DNA of 9,298 nt. Source: an uncultured Chloroflexota bacterium. GTDB taxonomy: Bacteria; Chloroflexota; Dehalococcoidia; UBA3495. Position numbers and translations under genes: made by a program. The stretch spans positions 1 to 9,298 of the forward strand of contig CAJXEF010000089.1 in NCBI GenBank assembly GCA_913052545.1. Direction: 5' to 3'. This document shows positions 1 through 6,076 of the stretch, one piece after another (position 1 is the stretch's first letter; every line of letters begins with the position of its first letter). The notes beneath the pieces were generated by a model that saw only the letters and a list, made by a program, of their open reading frames with translations, was not told the DNA's origin and did no database searches.

Positions 1-422
1 TCAAAACTATCCGGAGCAGGATCTAGTCTGGGGTGTCCAAATCGAGCAACACCCCCTGTTCCAACTGAAACACCGCCAGACCTAGCCAAACTACTATAGG
101 TGATCACGGCACAATTAATCCTACCGGCAGCGATCGCGGTCAAGGCGTGGGACAAATGAAATTCAAATGATCCACCTCCGACTGTAGTATTATCCACATA
201 CTTGGGGTACATATTTAAGTAATCAGCTAAATTGAGGCCACTGTTACGAATACTACTAGATGCTGTAAATAACCCTTCGACATCATTTTTAGTAAGCCCT
301 GCGTCTTCCAGAGCTTTTATAACGCTCTCCCCCTGAATCTGTAATTCACTTTTATCCGGAGCGTATCGTGTAACGTGCTCGTGAATACCAACAATCGCGG
401 CACCATGCTTCAGATCTACCAT
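1..422 (-). CDS. Thiolase-like protein (SCP2/lipid-transfer type), 3' part missing
   Basis: This is the N-terminal 140 codons of a gene that runs off the left edge of the window. The translation begins MVDLKHGAAIVGIHEH, then has a helix ending in ALEDAGLTKNDVEGLF, and later HALTAIAAGRINCAVITYSS and ARFGHPRLDPAP. This order is typical of the thiolase-like fold of acetyl-CoA acetyltransferase/SCPx-type proteins. At the place where thiolases carry the nucleophilic Cys (NxxCxSG), this protein has TTVGGGSFEFH (GGGS at residues 82-85). It therefore belongs to the Cys-less lipid-transfer/thiolase-like branch, whose members often work with a DUF35 OB-fold partner. A GGGGGA sequence lies 9 bases before the ATG, and a stop lies upstream in frame, so this ATG is the only start. 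It follows the flavin reductase gene after about 100 bases and may share its transcript. The substrate and reaction cannot be told from this fragment. Confidence 0.8.
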   Translation of the reverse strand, partial: MVDLKHGAAIVGIHEHVTRYAPDKSELQIQGESVIKALEDAGLTKNDVEGLFTASSSIRNSGLNLADYLNMYPKYVDNTTVGGGSFEFHLSHALTAIAAGRINCAVITYSSLARSGGVSVGTGGVARFGHPRLDPAPDSF

Positions 423-508
423 GGAATTGAGTCCCCCTTTTTGGAAGGTGTTCTAACCTGCATCGCTGAAGAATTCATTGACGCTGGTAACATCTTATAA
501 GTGATCAT
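416..508 (-). other. Possible 30-codon ORF between flavin reductase and thiolase-like genes
   Basis: An ATG-initiated frame of 30 codons starts 15 bases after the flavin reductase stop codon, and its TAG lies inside the thiolase-like gene's first codons (ATGGTAG). AAAAGG precedes the ATG at a short distance of 3 bases, which is a poor Shine-Dalgarno arrangement. The peptide (MITYKMLPASMNSSAMQ, then a basic end) matches nothing I recognise. It could keep ribosomes moving into the thiolase-like gene, or be chance. It otherwise fills the approximately 100-base gap, in which I see no clear terminator. Confidence 0.15.
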
Positions 509-522
509 CAACCTTTTCCCAG

Positions 523-1008
523 TTAACCACCGTAATTGAGATTGTGATCCCTCATCAAAATAGCATTATCTTCACGCCGCACCCCTGCTTCGACCACCTC
601 GCCGACAAACAAGGTATGGTCACCGACGGCGACTTCGCCAACAACTTTGCATTCCCACCAGGCCGGAGCATTCAGGAGTAATGGACAACCTGTTTCAGTG
701 CCCAGCTCAAATTGTTCGCCTCCAATACTATTACCATCTCGTTCCTGAGTTTTAAAGAAAGTAAATGCGGTATTAATCTGTTCACCGCTAATTACATTTA
801 TAGCGAAAACATTAGTATCTTTAACGAACTGATGAGTTTTAGAATCGGCTTTGACTCCCACCGCAACGAGAGGTGGACTAAATGAGGTCTGTGTAACCCA
901 GTTGACGGTAGCCGCATCAACTTCATCCCCTTGGGTATTTTTAGTAGTCAATACATACATACCGTAAGGAATCATTCTTAAAGCCGTCTTTTTGGCATCC
1001 TCGTTCAT
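523..1008 (-). CDS. Flavin reductase-like FMN-binding domain protein
   Basis: This 161-residue protein is a single flavin reductase-like domain, of the split-barrel FMN-binding family that includes PheA2 and HpaC. Visible family features are the N-terminal IPYGMYVLTT strand, the flavin-contacting segment NWVTQTSFSPP (residues 36-46), the WWECKVVGEV strand, and GDHTLFVGEV, whose GDH (129-131) is the family signature near the nicotinamide site. The length is normal for a stand-alone domain. Known relatives reduce FMN or FAD with NAD(P)H and pass it to a partner oxygenase, or serve as flavin-dependent oxidoreductases themselves. No monooxygenase lies in the window, so the partner is unknown. AGGAGG stands 7 bases before the ATG, which fixes the start. 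A promoter and a short palindrome lie upstream, so it is probably transcribed apart from surE and possibly together with the thiolase-like gene. Confidence 0.88.
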   Translation of the reverse strand: MNEDAKKTALRMIPYGMYVLTTKNTQGDEVDAATVNWVTQTSFSPPLVAVGVKADSKTHQFVKDTNVFAINVISGEQINTAFTFFKTQERDGNSIGGEQFELGTETGCPLLLNAPAWWECKVVGEVAVGDHTLFVGEVVEAGVRREDNAILMRDHNLNYGG

Positions 1009-1026
1009 AGTAGAGCCTCCTAAATT

Positions 1027-1040
1027 GATACTAAAGTATC
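1027..1040. promoter_or_regulatory. Short palindrome, possible operator before flavin reductase gene
   Basis: GATACTAAAGTATC consists of perfect 6-base arms (GATACT/AGTATC) around AA. It lies just downstream of the predicted transcription start and 6 bases before the ribosome binding site of the flavin reductase gene. This position suits a repressor site, or a small hairpin in the 5' leader. The regulator is unknown and the site is short enough to be chance. Confidence 0.3.
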
Positions 1041-1058
1041 TGGACCTGATAATGGGCT

Positions 1059-1087
1059 ATTATGGCGCAACCTTGTATTGAAGACAA
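1059..1087 (-). promoter_or_regulatory. Predicted sigma70-type promoter of flavin reductase gene
   Basis: Read on the minus strand, TTGTCT (-35, 1082-1087) is followed by exactly 17 bases and CATAAT (-10, 1059-1064). Transcription would start near 1052, leaving a leader of about 45 bases before the ATG at 1008. The 153-base gap after surE supports a separate promoter here. Confidence 0.5.
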
Positions 1088-1161
1088 GCAAGGGTTATTC
1101 AATGTAAGACATTTGCCAGGCACTCAGACTATAAATCGTAGCCCTAACCCTCTGAGCCATG

Positions 1162-1992
1162 TTACTGATCTAGTTGCAATTTTAAATCCTGGAAAGCATT
1201 AGAAAACAAGTTCTCTAACAGTGACAGATGATCATATTTAGTAAGGTTAACGTGAAGCGGCGTGATGGATATCTTATTATTCTTTATAGCCCAAATGTCG
1301 GTTCCTTCTGGATTATTCCCCGTGATCGGCCTGTTACGTGATATGCGATATTTCTTAGCATCACCCAGTTTTTCTTCTTTAACGGATTCGCCGTATGACC
1401 TACCTCCCAAAGTGGTTATTTGTATCCCGTTTATAGCTTCCAACTCCATACTCGGCACATTAACATTCAGAAATATCGATTGTGGGACATTAGTCGTACA
1501 GATTATCTGCGAGATTATCTGCAGCAACCTCGCAGCCACTTCAAATTGGGGATTCTGAACTGATGCAACAGAAATAGCTACAGTGGGTATCCCTCGTAGA
1601 AATCCCTGTAAGGCAGCACCGACAGTGCCAGATACCATGATATCAGCACCTATATTCGACCCTCTATTAATTCCGGATATCACTAAATCGATTGATTCTA
1701 CGAATGTCTCTAATGCCAGAATGCAGCTATCTGCTGGAGTCCCATGCACTGATATCGCAGTAACAGGGTATTTTAAATTATTATCAATCCCGATCAATTC
1801 CTGAACATCTATCGGAGTAGCTAATATAGAATCGTGTAACGTTAAAGAAGATCCAACTCCACTCTGCTCTTGATTGGGAGCAACTATGTATAGTTCACCT
1901 ATCTTAGATAAGGCCTTGGCAGCTGCCAATAACCCCGGAGCATGTATACCATCATCGTTAGTTAAAAGTATTTTCAGAAGATCATCTCTCAT
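1162..1992 (-). CDS. surE: 5'/3'-nucleotidase SurE
   Basis: This 276-residue protein is a complete SurE, a metal-dependent cytoplasmic phosphatase that removes phosphate from nucleoside 5'- and 3'-monophosphates. The metal-binding motif TNDDG is at residues 11-15 (Asp13, Asp14). APNQEQSGVGSSLT follows, with the conserved Ser44. HGTPADS is at 83-89, SGINRGSN at 106-113 with the ligand Asn109, and VSGTVGAA at 120-127. These are all the residues expected of an active enzyme. The length is slightly above the usual 250-265 residues because of the C-terminal tail. The ATG is the first start possible, since an in-frame TAA lies eight codons upstream. The ribosome binding site is weak, with only AAGGG about 17 bases away. 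It lies downstream of the cox genes but is separated from them by a strong palindrome, so it is probably transcribed on its own. Confidence 0.95.
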   Translation of the reverse strand: MRDDLLKILLTNDDGIHAPGLLAAAKALSKIGELYIVAPNQEQSGVGSSLTLHDSILATPIDVQELIGIDNNLKYPVTAISVHGTPADSCILALETFVESIDLVISGINRGSNIGADIMVSGTVGAALQGFLRGIPTVAISVASVQNPQFEVAARLLQIISQIICTTNVPQSIFLNVNVPSMELEAINGIQITTLGGRSYGESVKEEKLGDAKKYRISRNRPITGNNPEGTDIWAIKNNKISITPLHVNLTKYDHLSLLENLFSNAFQDLKLQLDQ

Positions 1993-2052
1993 TACAAATT
2001 GATCACGGCGCCCTTAACAACGACATGACCATAATATTTACCAATATACAAG

Positions 2053-2084
2053 GATACACCCTCTCTGATCAGAGAGGGTGTATC
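2053..2084. terminator. Perfect 32-bp palindrome; likely terminator after coxM
   Basis: GATACACCCTCTCT and its exact reverse complement flank a GATC centre, so the whole 32 bases are self-complementary. As RNA it gives a 14-bp stem with a 4-base loop. It lies 32 bases after the coxM stop codon and 60 bases before the surE start, where a terminator for the cox operon is expected. On the minus strand the following bases are CTTGTATATTGG, not a clear run of T, so it is not a textbook intrinsic terminator. It could instead stabilise the 3' end of the cox mRNA or bind a dimeric regulator. Confidence 0.55.
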
Positions 2085-2116
2085 AAATGCCAAAATTTAA
2101 ACCTAGATTCAGTGCG

Positions 2117-3064
2117 TCAGTGATGCGCTACTCCAGTCGCATGAAGCAAAGCATGTTTGACCTCGATTGGAGCGATACTTCTCCTGAACTCAGCAGAGGC
2201 ATAAACATCTCCCAATATGTCATCTCCGAGATCATCATACATCTGGTCTACTGCATGTGTAATATTATCTGAAGTGAGTTCTTTACCTACTAAGGCATTT
2301 TCAACTGAAGGTGTCCGGATAGGCTTAGGAACCAATCCTCCCACTGCAACTCTCGCGGCAGTGCAGCGATTATCCTCTACAGTTACAACGACTGCACCAC
2401 CAATAACCGCATAAAACGACGCAGGGTGCGCCATCTTGGCGTATTCACCAACTTCTCCATGTATTTCTACAGCTCCATGATCATGACCATGATCGTCGCT
2501 ATGGCCGTGTTCATGGCCGTGTTCTTCATGCCTGTGTCCCGATAACACCGGAGCATGAATACTAGTAATAATCTCGTCCTCAGCCAGAGCCGTGGAAAAG
2601 GGGCCATGGATGAAGTCACCTACGTCGGCAGTGCGAGTACCACTTGGACCCTGAATTTGAATAGTCGCATCCAAAGCCATAAGTACAGTCGCCCAATCAG
2701 AAGCGGGGTCAGCGTGGGCCAAGTTTCCACCGATAGTACCGCGATTCCTCACCTGTGGATCCCCTATCCCATTAGCTACCGTTGCCATTAACGGATTAGA
2801 ATGACTCACATCGGAAGAAGTCGCTATTTCATAGTGAGTAGTTAGAGGCCCTATTTCTAACATACCATTATTCAGCCTGATTCCCTTTAAACTAGCAATG
2901 CCACTTATATCAACCAAGAGGGACGGTTGAGCCAATCTTAATTTCATCATGGGGATAAGACTATGCCCACCAGCCAACAATTTGGCATCAGGAGTCGACC
3001 CTAACAACCGTATCGCGTCAGTTAGAGAATTAACTTTTTGATAATCAAATTTTGCCGAATACAT
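2117..3064 (-). CDS. coxM: Molybdenum hydroxylase FAD-binding subunit (CoxM-like) with His-rich insertion
   Basis: This is the medium subunit of a CoxSLM-type molybdenum hydroxylase. It holds FAD and passes electrons from the iron-sulfur subunit to an acceptor. The two FAD signatures are present: AGGHSLIPMMKLRL at residues 31-44 and TIGGNLAHADPASD at 110-123. The usual KMAHPASFYAVIGGA segment is at 210-224. Just before it, between APVLSG and GEVGEYAK, lies an insertion at about residues 177-202 with ten histidines mixed with Gly, Glu and Asp, resembling a metal-binding loop. The start chosen is the ATG at 3064 (315 residues). It sits 7 bases after AGGAGG, whose first bases overlap the coxL stop codon, and 11 bases beyond that stop. 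A longer frame from 3103 would overlap coxL and lacks support. It is the last gene of the operon. Confidence 0.93.
   Translation of the reverse strand: MYSAKFDYQKVNSLTDAIRLLGSTPDAKLLAGGHSLIPMMKLRLAQPSLLVDISGIASLKGIRLNNGMLEIGPLTTHYEIATSSDVSHSNPLMATVANGIGDPQVRNRGTIGGNLAHADPASDWATVLMALDATIQIQGPSGTRTADVGDFIHGPFSTALAEDEIITSIHAPVLSGHRHEEHGHEHGHSDDHGHDHGAVEIHGEVGEYAKMAHPASFYAVIGGAVVVTVEDNRCTAARVAVGGLVPKPIRTPSVENALVGKELTSDNITHAVDQMYDDLGDDILGDVYASAEFRRSIAPIEVKHALLHATGVAHH
2459..2536 (-). repeat. His-rich coding insertion with short tandem DNA repeats in coxM
   Basis: These bases encode CoxM residues 177-202, which include ten histidines in an H-x-H/HGHEHGH pattern. On the plus strand ATGGCCGTGTTC occurs twice in exact tandem (2501-2524, encoding Glu-His-Gly-His). 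A run of near-identical CATGAY hexamers follows at about 2476-2493. Such repeats can expand or shrink by slippage in multiples of three without breaking the frame, which suggests how the loop arose. Confidence 0.75.
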
Positions 3065-3075
3065 ATGAATACCTC

Positions 3076-5421
3076 CTACGACTGCTGGTGAATAGCTCGC
3101 CAAATTTTCTCGGGACTTAGCGGCATATCCAATTTGGTGACACCTAAAGGCCGGAGAGCATCCAACACAGCATTATAAACCGTGATAGTAGATGCTATGG
3201 TACCTGTCTCACCAATTCCTTTAACACCTAGAGGGTTATGAGGAGATGGGGTAACTGTTGAAAGTACCTCTATATCGGGCAATTGATGTGCATGTGGCAA
3301 GGCATAATCCATCATAGACCCAGTCAATAACTGACCATTGTTATCGTACATCGCTCCTTCCCAAAGAGCTTGTCCTACACCTTGGGCAACCCCGCCATGA
3401 ACCTGTCCCTCAACAATCACAGGATTAATCTGGGGACCACAGTCATCCACTGCTACATAGCGAACAAGGTCTATATGCCCATTATCTGGATCAACCGTCA
3501 CTACAGCTACATGGGTGCCAAAAGGATAACTAAAATTGGGAGGATCATAATACGTGGTAGCCTCTAAGCCAGGCTCTACCCCCTCTGGCATATTCCAAGC
3601 TACATTAGCCATTAGCGCGACATCCTGAATGGTCTTACTTTGGTCAGGGGTACCCCGCACGAAAAACTTTCCGTCTTCATATTCAATATCAGCTTCCGCT
3701 GCTTCCAGTAGATGCGCAGCTATCGTCTTGGCTTTGTCACGAATCTTCCTGGTACTCAAAACGACAGCCCCACCTCCCACCGCCGTGGTTCTACTGCCGT
3801 ATGTCCCCCAACCCATCGGGGTGTTATCTGTGTCACCATGTATTACTTCTATATCATCCACCGGAACCCCGATTTCGTCAGACACTATTTGAGCAAAAGT
3901 TGTCTCTTCACCTTGGCCATGAGGTGATGTGCCAACAAAAACGTTTACCTTGCCTGTCGCGTAAAAACGAACAGTAGCACTCTCCCACAAACCACCGCCG
4001 AAACCTACCGCTCCAGCCACTTGTGACGGCCCGAGGCCACATAATTCACAATAACAGGTCACTCCAATCCCCATATATCGCCCATGTTCAAGTTCATGTG
4101 CTTGTTGACGTCTTAATCCTTGATAATCAACGTGATCCAACGCAACGTCAAGAGCCAGTTCATAATCACCACTGTCGTAGGTCAACCCAATAGCGACATC
4201 ATGCCCGTCTTCAAATTTGGGGATTAAGTTTTTCCGCCGCACTTCTACGGGATCAAGATTCAGTTCTCTAGCTAACATTTCTATCAGGCGATCTAGAAGA
4301 AATGTAGCTTCAGGGCGTCCAGCACCTCTGTAAGCTTCTACCGGAGTAGTATTTGTAAATACACCGTATATATCAGCTTTTATATTGGGAATATCATACG
4401 GACCCGAATACATTAATCCATGTAGAATAGTAGGTATGCCAGGACCTGCGGTAGACAAATATGCACCCATCCCTGCGTAAACTAAGCCTCTAACCCCGGT
4501 AATCTTCCCATCTCTAGTTGCAGCCATCTCTACATGTTCAATATGATCTCGGCCATGGGTAGTAGCTATATAATTTTCAGTCCGAGTCTCGGTCCACTTG
4601 ACCGGGCGCCCGAGTTGCATAGAGCAAAACACAGTTATCATTTCCCAAGGGTATAGCGGGACTTTACTTCCAAACCCTCCTCCAACTTCTGGAGCTATTA
4701 CCCGAATCTTGTGTTCCGGTATATCAGTCACTAGAGAGCACAGGAAACGAGCTATATGCGGGTTTTGAGTGGTATTCCATAAGGTTAACTCCCCCATAGA
4801 AGGTAGATAACTCGCTATGGCTGAACGTGGTTCCATTGCGTTCGGAATCAGCCTTTGTTGTATAATCTTGTCTTTAACTATCACCTCTGCTGTATCAAAT
4901 GCCGAATCCGTGTCACCGCCCGCAGCAACCCAGTGGAATGCCTGATTGTTAGGGGCGTCCGAATGCAACTGTGGAGCGCCATCGCCCATAGCGTCATCTG
5001 CCGTGACAACCGCAGACATGGGCGAATAATTGACTTCTATTAACTCAAGAGCATCTTCCGCCTGATACCGATTCTCTGCTACCACCACTGCAACAGCCTC
5101 ACCCGAATAACGAACCGTATCTTTAGCGATGCTGAGGTAATCAACAACTTTCACGTCTGAATCAGGCGGCACCCAGGCGCATGGGATTGGGTTTAATTTG
5201 CCCTCGATATCAACTCCTGTGTAAACGGCCACCACCCCTGGAGCAATCTTGGCGTTCGATGTGTCGATATCTAAGATACGTGCATGGGCATGAGGACTTC
5301 TTAATATCGCAGCATAGGCCATATTTGTTAGTTTAATATCGTCTGTATAACTGGCTTGACCAGTTATCAGTCGTGGATCCTCTCTCCGACGAATCCCAGA
5401 ACCAAATATACGAGTAGTCAT
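3076..5421 (-). CDS. coxL: Molybdenum hydroxylase large subunit, form II CoxL-like
   Basis: This 781-residue protein is the catalytic subunit of a xanthine-oxidase-family enzyme and binds the molybdopterin cytosine dinucleotide cofactor. It starts with the typical GSGIRRREDPRLITGQASYTDD. The cofactor-contacting GGGFGSK is at residues 247-253, SPHGQGEETTFAQI at 499-512, and GVKGIGETG at 732-740 with the catalytic Glu738. The active-site loop is AYRGAGR (363-369), the form II signature. Form I enzymes proven to oxidise CO have a Cys there for the Mo-S-Cu centre. The substrate is therefore probably an aldehyde, heterocycle or other organic compound and remains unknown. CYCELC (456-461) gives an unusual Cys cluster. 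The ATG lies 3 bases after the coxS stop, with GGGAGGA in the end of coxS as ribosome binding site. The S-L-M gene order is that of form II operons. No maturation genes (coxD-G, xdhC type) lie nearby. Confidence 0.95.
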   Translation of the reverse strand: MTTRIFGSGIRRREDPRLITGQASYTDDIKLTNMAYAAILRSPHAHARILDIDTSNAKIAPGVVAVYTGVDIEGKLNPIPCAWVPPDSDVKVVDYLSIAKDTVRYSGEAVAVVVAENRYQAEDALELIEVNYSPMSAVVTADDAMGDGAPQLHSDAPNNQAFHWVAAGGDTDSAFDTAEVIVKDKIIQQRLIPNAMEPRSAIASYLPSMGELTLWNTTQNPHIARFLCSLVTDIPEHKIRVIAPEVGGGFGSKVPLYPWEMITVFCSMQLGRPVKWTETRTENYIATTHGRDHIEHVEMAATRDGKITGVRGLVYAGMGAYLSTAGPGIPTILHGLMYSGPYDIPNIKADIYGVFTNTTPVEAYRGAGRPEATFLLDRLIEMLARELNLDPVEVRRKNLIPKFEDGHDVAIGLTYDSGDYELALDVALDHVDYQGLRRQQAHELEHGRYMGIGVTCYCELCGLGPSQVAGAVGFGGGLWESATVRFYATGKVNVFVGTSPHGQGEETTFAQIVSDEIGVPVDDIEVIHGDTDNTPMGWGTYGSRTTAVGGGAVVLSTRKIRDKAKTIAAHLLEAAEADIEYEDGKFFVRGTPDQSKTIQDVALMANVAWNMPEGVEPGLEATTYYDPPNFSYPFGTHVAVVTVDPDNGHIDLVRYVAVDDCGPQINPVIVEGQVHGGVAQGVGQALWEGAMYDNNGQLLTGSMMDYALPHAHQLPDIEVLSTVTPSPHNPLGVKGIGETGTIASTITVYNAVLDALRPLGVTKLDMPLSPEKIWRAIHQQS

Positions 5422-5424
5422 GGA

Positions 5425-5895
5425 CTATCCTCCCAACGCTTCGGCGGCTGACATAACCGCTTTCACAATATTATGATAGCCAGTACAGCGACAAATATTA
5501 CCTTCTAATCCATCGCGCACTTCCTCAGCTGATGGCCGAGGATTGCGTTTCAAAAGTTCCACGGAAGTCATAATCATCCCTGCAGTGCAATAACCACATT
5601 GGAGACCGTGATTATTCCAAAACGCCTCCTGAACAGCATGGAGATTCTCATCTTCGGATAGCCCTTCTATAGTAGTAATATTGCTACCCTCAACCTGAAC
5701 GGCCAGACAGGTACATGATTTCACTGTGGTACCATCTATATTGACCACGCACGCTCCGCATTGGCTAGTATCGCAACCAACTTTGGTACCTGTGAGACCC
5801 AAGTCTTCTCTTAAAAAGTGGACTAGTAAAGTTCTGGGTTCTACTTCAGCTTCCCTTTCTTTTCCATTAACAATTACGCGTACAGTAACTCCCAC
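5425..5895 (-). CDS. coxS: Molybdenum hydroxylase [2Fe-2S] small subunit (CoxS-like)
   Basis: This 156-residue protein is the iron-sulfur subunit that carries electrons from the Mo site in CoxL to FAD in CoxM. The N-terminal ferredoxin-like domain has Cys41, Cys46, Cys49 and Cys61 (CDTSQCGAC, then SCTC). The C-terminal four-helix domain has Cys100 and Cys103 (CGYCTAGM) and Cys135 and Cys137 (CRCTGY). All eight cluster ligands are present and the length is standard. No signal peptide is seen, as expected for this cytoplasmic family. The start is a GTG, fixed by AGGAGG 8 bases upstream. It is the first gene of coxSLM, with a strong promoter about 70 bases ahead and no sign of a molybdenum-cofactor riboswitch in the short leader. 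Confidence 0.95.
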   Translation of the reverse strand: MGVTVRVIVNGKEREAEVEPRTLLVHFLREDLGLTGTKVGCDTSQCGACVVNIDGTTVKSCTCLAVQVEGSNITTIEGLSEDENLHAVQEAFWNNHGLQCGYCTAGMIMTSVELLKRNPRPSAEEVRDGLEGNICRCTGYHNIVKAVMSAAEALGG

Positions 5896-5963
5896 TTTCT
5901 ATCCCTCCTGGTAAATCTACTAGGAAATCTATATCTGATACGAGAACCGCTGGATTTGGTCGG

Positions 5964-5992
5964 AGTATATACTTGGCATTGAGGGTAGTCAA
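5964..5992 (-). promoter_or_regulatory. Predicted sigma70-type promoter of coxSLM
   Basis: On the minus strand TTGACT (-35, 5987-5992) is separated by 17 bases from TATACT (-10, 5964-5969), close to the consensus. Transcription would start near 5957, giving a leader of about 60 bases before the coxS GTG. The -10 is part of the 10-base palindrome AGTATATACT (5964-5973), which also presents TATACT on the plus strand. Confidence 0.6.
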
Positions 5993-6006
5993 CGAAATAT
6001 CTTGGC

Positions 6007-6036
6007 TTGCATCAGTGGGCATAATACGGCTAATAT
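6007..6036 (+). promoter_or_regulatory. Weak candidate promoter of lysA
   Basis: In the 181-base gap between coxS and lysA the plus strand has TTGCAT (6007-6012), 18 bases, then TAATAT (6031-6036). CATAAT at 6020-6025 and TATACT at 5968-5973 are rival -10 elements without a good -35. I saw no lysine riboswitch core (no AGAGGTGC or matching conserved elements) in this gap. Confidence 0.25.
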
Positions 6037-6076
6037 ATTTTTTTACAGCATATATAAATCTCCTTGGGAGGACCAC

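Noticed and set aside
1105..1172. tRNA-like stretch on the minus strand (D-arm-like GCTCAGAGGGTTAGGGC followed by a TTTATAG loop)
   Set aside because: The D-arm resemblance is good, but the anticodon stem pairs at only three of five positions, no T-loop (TTCGA type) follows and no matching acceptor strand exists. It also overlaps the end of surE.
3065..3103. N-terminal extension of coxM to an ATG at 3103
   Set aside because: It would overlap coxL by 28 bases. The ATG at 3064 has AGGAGG at ideal spacing, and homologues begin near MYSAKFDY.
2117..5895. Calling coxSLM an aerobic CO dehydrogenase
   Set aside because: The large-subunit loop is AYRGAGR, without the Cys of confirmed CO oxidisers, and no CO-specific accessory genes are present in the window.
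5896..6076. Possible lysine riboswitch before lysA or molybdenum-cofactor riboswitch before coxS
   Set aside because: No conserved lysine-box core is seen on the plus strand, and the coxS leader of about 60 bases is too short and lacks recognisable structure.
5867..6076. 69-residue minus-strand frame upstream of coxS
   Set aside because: It overlaps the coxS start and its promoter, resembles no family and lacks a ribosome binding site. It is a chance open frame.
6002..6076. N-terminal extension of lysA to an ATG at 6002
   Set aside because: The added residues are not LysA-like and cover the likely promoter and ribosome binding site. The TTG at 6077 has the GGAGG site.
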